A stretch of DNA of 64,000 nucleotides, from positions 10,442,364-10,506,363 of the forward strand of contig CM055113.1 in assembly GCA_029204225.1 (NCBI GenBank), written 5' to 3'. Shown here one piece after another: positions 20,100-30,821 of this stretch; within the stretch, counting starts at the first letter, position 1, and each line of letters begins with the position of its first letter. This DNA comes from Diphasiastrum complanatum. Lineage: Eukaryota > Streptophyta > Lycopodiopsida > Lycopodiales > Lycopodiaceae. Under the pieces are notes generated by a model. That model had not been told where the DNA came from. It saw only the letters and a list, made by a program, of their open reading frames with translations, and ran no database searches. A program made the translations under genes and the position numbers.

Positions 20100-21670
20100 T
20101 AACAAGGATGTTGACCAATTGAAAATATTTATTGATCAACAAGTCTGTTTTGTAAACAATACAGAAGGTGGAAGTTAAACATCATATATAAAGTATAAAT
20201 CTTGTTAGAAAATAAACTCAAGATGACGACCAAAATGAAACATTCTATATCTCAAGATGAATTTGGCAGTACTTTGTTGTGTTTTCATGTAGTTTTTACC
20301 ATTTGGTCCCATAATCAATATTTGCAATAATATATCAATGTCTCTACAAGAAAGTTGAATGAACATGTACAATGAAGTTTAGACCCCATTGTTGGAATGG
20401 CCCAATGGGTTGTAGAGGAATCAAAGACCAATTTATTGAAGGAGTCGGCTTACTTTACCTTTGGTAGTTAGAAAAAATTTAGGTGTCCTTTTGAAAGTAG
20501 GCCACAAAACTCCTATAATAAGGATTTTTTGTGCCTAGTTTTTAAATTTCAAGCATTCACCTCTAATGCCTATATGTGGTACTTTGTGTGGGGACTTACA
20601 CAATGACCAAGATACCGTCCAAGCCTTGCTGGTGAAGGACATTATTAACAAGACATTGTATGATGGTTAAATTGATGAACGAGCAATTAAGGTTCCCCTC
20701 TTGGGAATATAAAAGGAGCATCATATATTCTTGAGAGTCGAAAAAGACCATCTAGAGCTACAAATCAACCCACTTTGTGTACAATATAGCATATGGTCCC
20801 TTGAAGCATCTACTGGAAGATATGTGCTTCAAAATACAACTCTTGCCATGGTAGAATCTTGACAATCAAGAAAAACCATGAGAACCTCATCAGTAAAATG
20901 AAGCCTATCTGATACAAGGTCCTAAAAAACCACGGGTTGGATATGGAGTTACGATAAATGTAAGTTTACTTGTAACTACACTATTCAACCATGGCTTGTG
21001 CAAATTTATTACCCATTCAGTTGTCATATCAGATTATGGTGAGATACGACTAGAAAGCATGGATATGCTCAGGAGTATGGACAGTAATGCGTGACGTTTC
21101 TTAAGTCACCAGGGTTAACGGTTGAGTGAAAATACATTAGTTTTTGTTTCAAATTTGTCATTTGACATAGTTAAAAGCATAATTCCTCAAGTTCTATTTG
21201 AGCTCTTTTCATGATGTCAGTATGATGATGATGCAAATTTATAATTTGCATGATTACTTGATTGTGATTAATTACATTGTTAATATTTTGGACTGAGCAA
21301 ACGAGCAAAGAAGGAATATCGCAACCAACAAGTGTATATCTACAACTTTCTTTTTATTTGAAAAGAAAAGTCATTTCGACCAAAATGAGGATATGTAAAT
21401 ATTGCTTCTATAGATTTTCAATAGTGAGGATGTTTTTAGAAGGAAAATGCTTTTGAAGCGTATAGAAATAATTAATGTATTTTCACTAATCGTTTTTCTT
21501 TGGTCAACCAATTTTTGATATATTTTTAATGAGCTATTGATTTGATTGAAAGCATTTGATTTAAAATGAATCCGAAGTGACTGCCAGATAGAACTCAAAA
21601 TGAACTTAAGAAATGCAAGAACATATAAAGATGCAATTATGTAGACTATCATTTTATCACAAAAATGGTT

Positions 21671-21672
<2 letters not shown>
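20100..21672. other. No recognisable gene
   Basis: AT-rich sequence with no supported coding region. It may contain further decayed retroelement sequence but nothing definable. Confidence 0.4.

Positions 21673-21673
<1 letters not shown>

Positions 21674-21734
<61 letters not shown>
21674..21734. repeat. (AT)n microsatellite
   Basis: About 30 uninterrupted AT units. Confidence 0.97.
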
Positions 21735-21737
<3 letters not shown>

Positions 21738-21795
21738 TATTCATCATCACAAGATTCAAATTCATCGGCCGATACATCTTGCAACTCCTCTCCAC

Positions 21796-22070
21796 TTAGA
21801 TGACTTTCATCATCACTAAAGAATAATCAGACCCTCTCCCAATATTGTCGTTTGTGTCAGAATCATCTGATTCATCTATAGTATTTTCAACATTTAAGAA
21901 ACTTGGAGATATTTCTATATCCTCATCAACCATGTTTGTGTTGTCAATATTCAAGTCCTCCATTTCATTCTCAATGTAAGCAAATACATGTCTTGCGTGT
22001 GGCTTAACTTGAACAACATACCACCATTTGTTGTTTAGTCGATCCGGTTGAAAAAATACTTACACAGTTA
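21796..22070 (-). pseudogene. C-terminal fragment of a CACTA-type transposase
   Basis: On the minus strand the frame ending at TAA (21796-21798) encodes FFQPDRLNNKWWYVVQVKPH and then an acidic tail (NTIDESDDSDTND). The W-x-V-V-x-V-K-P core resembles the C-terminal DUF4216 region that follows TNP2-type CACTA transposases. No upstream transposase exons were found: at about 22190 the sequence switches to a plus-strand copia element, so this is a truncated remnant. Confidence 0.5.
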
Positions 22071-22187
22071 ACAATGGTAAGTTAAAAAAGTTGGTATCAA
22101 CGTGAAGTCCACAATAGTTAGTTGTAATGAAATAGTGTAATATTTAATATATTGATTATGATTGAGAAAAAATGAATGTAACTTGTT

Positions 22188-23032
22188 TTGGATATTGTTG
22201 TAGGTTTGGAGGAGAGACCAGCAAGACAGCAAGATCAATTGAGGTATGACGAGAGGGCCAAGAAGGATCTACACATGATAAAGATGAATGTTACCAATGA
22301 ACTTCTCAAGGAAGTTGGTAAGTGCACATCATCTTTGGAAGCTTGGAATTCATTGAAGAAGCTTTATGAATCCAAGTCTACTTCTAGAGTGTTGATTCTA
22401 AGAAGGCAAATCTTTTCTTGTTTGCAAAAGAATGAAGAAAGTACAAGTACTTTTGTTTTGGGAATGAAAGCATTGAATGATGAGTTAGCTTGCATAGATG
22501 AAAGCATTAAGGAGGGAGAGCTTATTCAACTGATTCTTAATGGCTTGTTGGATGCTCATGCTAACATTGTTCAAAGTATTGCTATTCAAAAGACTTTGCC
22601 AAGTTTGATGGATCTTCAAGGGATCTTGATCAATGAGGAATATAGGTTTCAAGCAAGAGGTGGATCTACATCGACACTTCAAGAGGATGTTATGTTCACA
22701 AAGGGCAAATTCAAGGGCAAAACCAAAAGTAAGTGGTCTAAAGGGCAAGATCAAGTGGATGCTTCTTCAACTGGCATCTTACTCTTGATGAGGATGGTTT
22801 GGATGTTCAAGATGCAAATGATGATGCTTTTGTGATGTCTTCATGTATGCTTGCTAATGATGAAGATCTAGATCCTTGGTGGATTGATAGTGGAGCAAGT
22901 TCACACATGACCTTTCACAAAGAGTACTTCACTTCTTTGTTGGCATATGGAGATGACAAGAGGGTGATCCACACGGCCAATGATGGTGAGTGTGCAATCA
23001 AAGGGATTGGCACAATTCCTATTTTCAAATAG
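22188..23032 (+). pseudogene. Copia gag and protease (frameshifted)
   Basis: 22188-22835 encodes a UBN2-type gag core (SLEAWNSLKKLYESKS, then ELIQLILNGLL). After a frameshift near 22770, 22799-23032 carries the protease signature WWIDSGASSHMT with the D-S-G triad intact. No zinc knuckle is visible between them. The N-terminal part of gag is cut off by the truncation near 22190. Confidence 0.82.
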
Positions 23033-25211
23033 GAATGTCCATTTGGAGGATGTCTTGTTTATTCCATCTATTACCAAGAATTTGCTTAGTGTGAGTCAAA
23101 TGCTAAGTAAAGGCCTCAAGGTGGAGTTTGATGGAGATGCTTGTTTGATCAAAAGGAAGGATGTCTTGATTGGAAAAGGTAAAAGGCAAGGGACGTTGTT
23201 CAAACTAGATGCTTGTGTTATTGCTAACCAAGTTGGATGTGTTGCAAGGGAGCAAATTTCTATTCAAGAGGTTTGGCACAAAAGGATGGGACACCTCAAC
23301 TTCAAGTCATTCGAGGTAATGACAAGAAAGAAGGTTGTGATTGGTCTTCCAAGTTCCTTAAGTAGTGTCAAGCATGTTTGTGAGTCTTGTGCTTTGTCTA
23401 AGTCACATAGACTACCTTATACTAGATCTATTTCTAGATCTACAAATCCTTTTCAACTTGTACATTCGGATATTCATGGATTTACTACAATTAGCAAAAG
23501 TGGAGCTAAGATGTATATAACATTCATTGATGATTTTAGTAGATTTTGTTGGATCTATCTACTAAAGAGCAAGGATGAAGTGTATGATGTCTTTTTCAAG
23601 TTCAAGAATGCAAGGGAGAACCAATTTTCCACAAAGATCAAGTTCTTGAGAGGTAACAATGGTGGTGAGTACATATCTAACAAGTTCAAGGCCTTTTGTG
23701 ATGAGCATGGGATCAAGAGGGAGTATACAACATCAAGGACCCCACAACAAAATGGAGTGGCTGAAAGGAAGAATAGGACTTTATGTGAAAGTGATAAAGC
23801 TATGAGGTTAAGTGCTAATCTTGACAAACCATTTTGGGATCAATCTTTGTTGTGTGCCAATTTCTTGTGCAATAGGTGGCCGAGTGCTATTTTGGATGGA
23901 AGGACACCTTTTGAGATGCTATTCAAGAGGAGGCCGAGTGTCAACTTTCCAAGAACCTTTGGATGCACATGCTATGTCAACATTGCTCTTGATGATAGGA
24001 CCAAGGAGGATCCATCTTCAAGAAGAGGTATTTTTGTTGGATATAGTGAGGTGAGTAAAGCCTACAAGGTTTACATTCCTTCTACTAACAAAGTGATTGT
24101 TGGTAGAGATGTCATTTTTTATGAGGGGAACATTCCAAAGGTGTCTTCAAGCATGATTGATGGTAGAGTGGATGGATCTAACATTCTTGATGTTGATGAG
24201 AAGGATCTTATTTTGGATGGTGGTGATGATGGACCTTCATCAAGTCAAAAGCCAAGGAGAACATCAAGAGAAAGACAAGTACCTTCAAGGCTCACATATG
24301 ATCAAAAGGGTAAGCAAGTAGTTTCTGGAAAGTATGTTGCTTTCCTAAACTCTTTGGATGAGCCTACAAGTGTAGATCAAGCAAGGAAAGAAGAGGAGTG
24401 GATCCAAGCAATGGATCTTGAGTATCGATCTCTTATGAAGAGTGGAACATCTTTTGGAGGATTTTCTTGTGTACATGGAGCTATGCAAGTGGATGGATGT
24501 TATCTTTCTGTAAAATCAAGTAATGGATCTGGAAAAAAAAATGTGTTCAATGACTTTGATGGTCAAGTTGAAGATCAAGAGGTTGATCTCAAAGTGCTTC
24601 AACTAGTCAAAAGGGAAGTTGGCAATTTGGAGCTAGTCAAGAGCATCAAAGGAGAGGTAATTGGCAAAGATGTTATGGATCTGTTTTTGCAGCATATTGA
24701 AGACTCAAGTAAGGTCAAAGGATCAGCAAGGAAGTGTTGTTCAAGTCTACTTTACTTGTTTTATCTCATGTTTGAGCATTTTCAAGTGGATGTGTGCAAA
24801 TTGTCAAGATATGGTAAAACTAGCTACATTGGTGAGCATTGTTTTGATATTGGATTTGTATTATCATTCTTGGCTGGTTTTGCTGATGGAAATGAAGCTA
24901 TTGGAGGCTCATTATGTCACTCGTTCATGGTCAAGTCATCAAGGTATGATGGCATCTTATTGCAAGATGGAGATGGAAGCTCAATCATGGAGTATCTTGG
25001 TGGATACATGGCAACAAAGGACAAAGAAGGAGGATACATGCAAGCAAAAGTTGATCACTCACATTTATTGTTTGTTTGCTGTATTTTTTCAGAGAGTTCA
25101 GAGTTGGAAGCATGGTGGAATCATTTCATTTATATTCTAATTGATTCTTCATGTTCTAGTCACATTGCATTGAAAGGAGATCTATTCTTAAAAAGAAGAT
25201 CATTCTTATGA
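22980..25211 (+). pseudogene. Copia integrase fused in frame to an unrecognised 260-codon stretch
   Basis: A single open frame of 743 codons. Residues about 95-145 are the GAG-pre-integrase zinc domain (HKRMGHLNFKSF...CESCALSKSH). The integrase core follows with HSDIHG, FIDDFSR and GVAERKNRTL, but the motif normally R-S-D-N-G-G-E is R-G-N-N-G-G-E (about 23649-23672), so a catalytic aspartate is lost. After the integrase C-terminus the RT begins (EEEWIQAMDLEYRSLMKSGT) and stops matching at about 24445. The next 255 or so codons stay open with no RT, RNase H or other domain I recognise. The intact frame could reflect captured sequence, selection or chance in an AT-moderate region. Confidence 0.75.
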
Positions 25212-25430
25212 TGGATCAAAGTTCTATTGTCAAAAACTATGCTAGGAGCAAGCATATTGAGATACAATATCATTTTGTGAGGGAGCGAGTTATTGCAAAG
25301 GAGGTGGAGCTTTAACATGTGTCTTCAAGGGAATGTGTAGCTGATATCTTCACCAAAGCATTGGGAAAAGACTTGTTCATGAAGCATAGGACTTCACTTG
25401 AAGTGTTATCAAAGTCTATGCTAAAACTAG
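25203..25430 (+). pseudogene. Copia RNase H C-terminal tail
   Basis: Reads KNYARSKHIEIQYHFVRERV, then a stop, then SSRECVADIFTKALGKD. This is the conserved end of copia polyproteins, confirming that the intervening RT and RNase H body was lost. Confidence 0.85.
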
Positions 25431-25442
25431 TTGAAGAGGGAG

Positions 25443-26007
25443 TGTGGAAGATTCGACTAGTTTTCTCACATTTTGCAATATTTTCATATTTGGCATATTG
25501 AGGCCAAAACTTGTTTTAGACTTAATGGTTGACTTTTCAAAGTTCATTAGTCTAAATTTTATTTGAATAAACACTTTTTGAAAGTGTGGGAAAGCTAGAA
25601 TGCGAGTTTGAGTAGATTCAATTTGAATAGTTGGGTACATTGAATCTAGACCCAAAATTAGTAGGGTTAGCATTTTGGAGGGAAAGCCAAGTGGCCAAAT
25701 AGGGTTTGGACCTGCTATAAAAGGATGTAACTCGTGGAGAGAGCAATCTTCTCTCTTCTCTATCTCATTTCATGCTTATACATGGTTCTCTTGGGTTCTA
25801 CTATCCATTGGTGCACTATCTTGGTGATTGCTTGCAATTCTATGTGTAGAATGATCTATATTTGCTATTTTTGGATCCACACATGTGAAATACTGTAGCT
25901 TGTTGGTTTTGTATGGACAACAATAGTACATAATCATTTCATTCAAGTTTGATCAAGTTCTATTGGTGTTTGCATCTCATTTTGTGTGTAGATGCTGATT
26001 TTTCTAC
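25443..26007 (+). repeat. 3' LTR of the truncated copia element
   Basis: Begins TGTGGAAG right after the purine tract gaagagggag. Contains a good TATA box (gctataaaaggatg, about 25714) followed by a CT-rich stretch. The end is placed at a ctaca near 26007 with low precision. Confidence 0.6.
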
Positions 26008-26009
26008 AT

Positions 26010-27043
26010 TGGTGAGATTGGTAGTGTATTTCTCTTTCTAACCAAAGATCATTCAAGTAGATTGGATCTTAAGGATCTGAAATCTTTCACAAAACTCATG
26101 TAACACACTTGTTCACAATGACGAGGCAACACCGATGTATATGAAAAATCCATGCTTAATGTCTTGGTTGAATCAATAGGAAAAATCCACTACAATCCCT
26201 TTTCATGGTTGCATTTGAATCAATCAATGTACAAGTACATTATATTCTACTGAAAAAAAAAACAATATGCAAACCTTTCAATCACATACTCTTGCAAATT
26301 TCGATTCCATGTCACATATGACTTGTCCCTTTGATCTTGCTTGTTGGAGTGTGTCAACCATTTATTCTATGGTGCATTGGTTTGGAATGGCTCAACATCA
26401 CGGAAACGTTTTTGGCACAAATGGGGGGGGGGGGGTTGGGGGAGGGGACACAAGGTTTAAGGTCTCCCTCCGAGGGCTTTATTTGGTATGGAATGTGGGG
26501 TGCAATTTAGGGTTCTGAAATGCATAAATGAAGGGGGACTACTGGCATAAAAGTGTGTATAGGAAGAGAAAGGGAGCGGATAAGTGTCCAGTAAGGCTAA
26601 TATACCAAGATTCAATATACCGAGCTGACATTCCCGGAAAAAGAAATATGTGGTTATCCTTTTTCAGTTTTGCGTGGAGGCTGGATCATGCTGCTGCGTT
26701 ATGCACGGAATCAGAAACTCAAACTCGAAGGTGCGTTTGTCCGAAACTAACTAGAGTGTTCTTGCGTCCAGATCTTACAGAAAAATGAATCAAACTTGAA
26801 TGAATGAGAGAATCGGGAGTGGGTTTTGCAGTGGTCAGATTGTTCCTCTCTTCTACCTTATATATGTCAAATTACGAGCTCGTTTATGAAGAGTAAAGGT
26901 GTATATAAATTTAATTAGGGTTTAGGTAACCTGCTTGATGCTGTTAGGAGGTGATAATGAAACCACCGGTTAACAATACTTAAAGTCCTTGCTTGATGAT
27001 TTTTTTGCTCGAAGCAATGTTTGCTAATCCAAATTGTCTTCAG
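26010..27043. other. Upstream region of the PPR gene
   Basis: No defined gene. Holds a G homopolymer (about 26422-26434) inside a G-rich patch, and ORF-like stretches with no domain. The first exon or promoter of the PPR gene should lie here: 26528-26790 is an open stretch with a possible donor (gaag|gtgcg) near 26731, but the join cannot be proven from sequence alone. Confidence 0.35.
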
Positions 27044-28860
27044 GATGGGAAAATGTGATAAAAACATGCTTTGGAAGCTACAGATTAACTGCCGGGTTAA
27101 GGCAGGAAACGGAAAAAGGAAAAAGCTTAGGGTTGTTGGAGAGGCAGGCTAGTCTTAAGGAAGCCTTGCATTCTCTAGAAAATGGTAAAATCCAACGCGA
27201 TTCTACCACTTTTGCTCGTCTTTTGAAAGAATGTGGTAAATTGAAAGCCCGTGTGGAGGGTAAGCAGATCCATTTGCATATGAAAACAGTGGTAGGCCTT
27301 GAAGGAAACCTCTATTTGGGGAATCTCCTCATCACCATGTACGCAAAGTGTGGCTGTTTGGAAGATGCCCAAACAACATTTGAGAATATGGCTGAGCGGG
27401 ATGTGGTGTCCTGGACAGCTTTGATTTCGGCCTATGCTCAGAAGGGTTGTGGGCAAGTGAGCTTGAAGCTTTATCATCAGATGCTGCAAGAAGGTTTAGA
27501 ACCCAATAAGATCACATATGTGAGTGTTCTCAATGCTTGCTGTGACTCTGCTGTCCTATCAGAGGGTCAAAATATCCATGCCTCCATAGTGGACTGTGGA
27601 TTGCAATCGGATGTCATTGTGGGCACTGCTCTTGTGAACATGTATGCCAAATGTGGGACTTTGAAACAAGCACGTGATTTCTTTAGCCGAATGCCTCTGC
27701 GAGATGTGATTGCGTGGAATGCAATGATTAATGCGACTGTCCGACATGAAAAATGGAGAGATGCCTTCAAGTTGTTCCGAGATATGCAGAAAACAGGTAT
27801 GAAGCCAAACAAGGTCACTTTTGTAAGCATGCTGGAGGCATGTGCTGGCCTTGAAGACATAAGTGAAGGCAAGCTCCTTCATTTGAGAATTGTTGATAGT
27901 GGACTTGAAAGAGTGGTTGCGCTTGGAAATTCTTTAATCAATATGTATGCCAAATGTGGAAGCTTCAATGAAACACGGGAGGTTTTTGAAAAAATGACCG
28001 AGCGAGATATTATATCATGGAATGCCATGATTCTAGCATGTGTCAAACATGGCAAAGACAAACTAGCGCTTGATTATTTTGCACAGATGGAGCGGGAAAG
28101 TCTGCTGCCTGATGAAATCACTTTTTTGACCGCCCTTGATGCATGTGCTAACATTGGACTCCTGCATGCTGGTAAGCAATATCATAATCAGATCGTTGAA
28201 CGTGGATTCGAAACTAATGTTTCAGTTGGAAATGCTCTTGTCAATATGTATGGCAAGTGTGGAAGTCCAGAAACTGCAAGAAGGATGTTTGACAAGATGC
28301 CTGAGCGGGATGTGATCTCTTGGACGACTTTAATAACAGCGTCAGCTCAACATGGAGGTGGTGAATCAACTCTTGCATTATTTGGACATATGCAATGGGA
28401 GGCCACTTATCCCAACAATGTGACATTCATTTGTGTGTTTGCTGCGTGCAGTCATGCAGGCTTGGTTCCAGAAGGGCAGCATTATTTCGCTTCTATAGCT
28501 GTAGGCAGTATCATCCAGTTGAACATGGAGCATTATGCTACCGTGATTGATCTTCTTGGACGAGCTGGCTACTTACGCGAGGCAGAGGATGTCATTGCAA
28601 TGATGCCATTTACACCAGATCAAGTTATTTGGATGACATTGCTTGGTTCCTGCAAGCTTCACAGGGATATCGATAGAGGAAGGCGAGCTGCAGAACGTCT
28701 TCTTGAGCTAGATCCCCACAATGCCACACCATTTGTAATGCTATCCAATATTTATGCTGCAGCTGGTAGATGGGAAGATGCAATGGTTTTAAGAAGAGCC
28801 ATGGTCAGGAATATTGCCACAAAGGAGCCAGGATACAGTTTGCTCCAAACAGAAAGTTGA
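27044..28860 (+). CDS. PLS-class pentatricopeptide repeat protein, E subgroup
   Basis: A long open exon encodes at least 14 PPR motifs in P-L-S order (for example VVSWTALISAYAQ, LITMYAKCGCLEDA, ITYVSVLNACC), then L2, S2 and E1/E2 motifs (VIWMTLLGSCKLH, FVMLSNIYAAAGRW). It ends soon after KEPGYS, without a DYW deaminase domain. Such proteins bind organellar RNA and usually specify C-to-U editing sites, recruiting a deaminase in trans. The exon is preceded by an acceptor-like site (attgtcttcag, AG at 27042-27043) and an in-frame stop at 27025. The first in-frame ATG is only at 27280, inside the repeats, so an upstream exon carrying the organelle-targeting peptide is likely. Start uncertain; the body of the gene is secure. 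Confidence 0.88.
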
Positions 28861-29835
28861 AGCACATGACATTCATGCGAAATGTTTAGCGTTTCCGCTA
28901 ACCTTAAATGCGTACGAAGGTATGTATAGAGGTATTCCAAGTGACAATGGAGTAAGTAATAGAACTTGCTTCTACTATAAACAGGAGCAAAAGGCTAGCA
29001 AAAAATTGTACTCTGGTCCTGGTCCACGATTCTTCTGTGAGGCAATTCCTATGAAGCTGTGATCTACAAATAATCTGAAATTGATGCTCTGATTCTCTCA
29101 AGTGCTATCACGGCCTAATGTTCTCATGTTAATGCTACATTCTTTCCTTTATTGATACAATGCATTGACTCAAATGCCTTTGGAAAACTATAGGGAATTG
29201 ACTTTCATATATTGATTGGTACAAATTCATTCTTGGCTTCAAGAGCTAGAAGTAGCTTGGTAGATGATTTCACATTGGCTAAGCACTAGAAGGATAGTTC
29301 ATAAATTAGGGTGTTTTCACAAGTCCTAGGCCATGTCTACTTCTCAAAAAATTTAAGAGGACCCTCTTTGAAAAGAAAAAATTAAAGAAGGCCCTTATCC
29401 CATTTCCCACATAAAAGTGAGGTCTCCCATGTGGCAAATGATTTGGCTTAAAAAATGTTGATGTGAGGTAAGTTTAGATGCCAAGGAGTACTCCATGACA
29501 TCTCCACATGCCCTAGGGCCCCTATTATTAAGGATGGTTCGAATATGAATTTTGGAAGTGGGAGAACATTCCTATGGTTTCATATTAGGAGAGAGGAGAG
29601 AGAACAAATGTCTCCTAGACATGAAATTGGGGTCGATGTTGCGGGGGAGGGGGGTGGTGGAGTGAAATGGGCCCAATTGTTCATCATTGCGACCATTGGC
29701 TTTGGAAGTGAGTTAGCATATGTAAGATCCAACTTTTCGACAAAGTATTTAATCATCTCTAGAATCCACCTTGGACACAACCACTCATTCTAAAAACCAT
29801 CTTGATCACAATCAATTTTTTTTTGCCCACACCGC
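28861..29835. other. Downstream of the PPR gene, no feature
   Basis: No coding region or structured repeat recognised. No DYW-domain remnant was found in any frame after the PPR stop, so the E-type ending does not look like a recent frameshift. Confidence 0.45.
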
Positions 29836-29890
29836 CAACATCGCCTCCATCTCCACCTCCACCTCCACCACCTCCTCCTCCACCACCTCC
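29836..29890 (+). repeat. Imperfect CCA/CCT trinucleotide tract
   Basis: Runs of (ctccac) and (cctcct) type units. On the minus strand it gives a poly-Gly frame, which is a compositional artefact. Confidence 0.8.
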
Positions 29891-29919
29891 AAGTTTTGCC
29901 GCAGCTGGTCCAAGTAACC

Positions 29920-30322
29920 GTAGAGCGTGGCAGGGGTAGGTCGGCCCCTCGTGCGGCACCATGGGCTGGAAAGGAGCTCCGCAGGATGCAGCCACCACCT
30001 CCTCGACCGCGTAGGAAGCGCAGGATCGCAAACTAGCTCCAAGATATACGGAGTTATTAGAAGTCTGTAAAATTTCTGATACCTAGGGCCCCATTTGTGA
30101 GGCTTGTAAAAGAAATAATCGATGAGTTTTATCTGTGTCAGATCTTTCACCAGAGGGAACAGAGTTACGGCAGATGATGTGTCCGCGATACAAGAGTCTG
30201 CGGAAATGTACCTAACGCAGCTTTTTGAGGACTCATTTTTGTGTGCAGTACACGGGAAGAGAGTCACAATACTCTCGAAGGATCTCCACCTAGCTAGAAG
30301 GCTAAGGAGAGAGCGCAATTAA
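29920..30322 (+). pseudogene. Histone H3 / CENH3-like copy, disabled
   Basis: A basic, proline-rich tail (GRGRSAPRAAP, PPPRPRRKRR) leads into LQDIRSY*KSVKFLI and then [14 protein letters not shown]. These align with the alpha-N helix of histone H3 (A-L-R-E-I-R-K-Y-Q-K-S and L-P-F-Q-R-L-V-R-E-I). After a +1 frameshift near 30120, the rest of the histone fold reads [17 protein letters not shown], then [20 protein letters not shown] and ends RRERN with TAA at 30320. Two in-frame TAG codons (30034-30036 and 30058-30060) and the frameshift disable it. One TAG replaces the Q of K-Y-Q-K-S, consistent with CAG to TAG. The segment before helix 2 is longer than in canonical H3, which favours a centromeric-type variant. 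No introns are visible, so it may be a processed copy. Confidence 0.68.
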
Positions 30323-30548
30323 AAAATATCATGTACATGATTTTATTTATAATATACTGAAGATTTGGTGTCAAATATTTTGAAGAATTACAGGTTATGT
30401 GAATGCAAATTGTTGTGATTGAGTTTAATATCTGATTTCAGTACTATTTATGTGAATGCGGTGATTTGAAAATTTTAGTATTTAAAATTTTCAGTACTAT
30501 GGAAATGGTAGTTTCTTTTAGCATGTTGTAGCTAAGATAGGTTTCCTT

Positions 30549-30700
30549 GCCTTGGCGTGAAAAATCACGCCAAGGCGCGACCAGGGGCCGTTTGACCTGC
30601 TCAAACGGTCGAAAATCACGTTGGGGCGCAATCAGGGGCCATTTGACCAGGTCACACGGGCCCTGGTCACACCTTGGCGTAATTTTCACGCCACAGAAAT
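30549..30700. repeat. Hairpin cluster with GGCGTGA/TCACGCC arms
   Basis: 30549-30560 and 30565-30576 form a perfect 12-bp inverted repeat around AAAA (gccttggcgtga / tcacgccaaggc). A second hairpin gtttga-cctgc-tcaaac follows at about 30589-30605. A related arm pair ttggcgtaattttcacgcc is near 30673-30692. It lies 120 bp beyond the 3' end of the minus-strand gene at 30822 and may be the subterminal region of a DNA transposon or a foldback element. Confidence 0.6.
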
Positions 30701-30821
30701 GACCCAAGAAATTTTTATCAGAAAAAAAAAATTAAATTTTAAATTCAAAGAATAAGCACATCATATAATTACAACAGATAATTAGGAGAGTCCACAAGAA
30801 AAAAAACGACAAAATCTTTAT

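Larger units (their letters stand above)
22188..26007 (+). mobile_element. 5'-truncated Ty1/copia element with its RT region replaced
   Basis: Plus-strand order is gag core, protease, GAG-pre-integrase, integrase, an unrecognised open stretch, the last RNase H residues, purine tract, 3' LTR. I see no 5' LTR or primer site upstream: the sequence before 22190 is CACTA remnant. Reverse transcriptase and nearly all of RNase H are absent (24440-25200 holds other sequence). The integrase lacks its second catalytic aspartate. The element is therefore non-autonomous and dead. The right edge near 26007 is approximate because there is no partner LTR to define it. Confidence 0.8.

Noticed and set aside
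27175-28426. Minus-strand open frames opposite the PPR gene
   Set aside because: Shadows of the repetitive PPR coding sequence, with no independent domain.
29759-30318. Minus-strand open frames with a poly-glycine run
   Set aside because: Explained by the CCA/CCT trinucleotide tract and by the antisense of the histone H3-like copy, which has clear homology on the plus strand.
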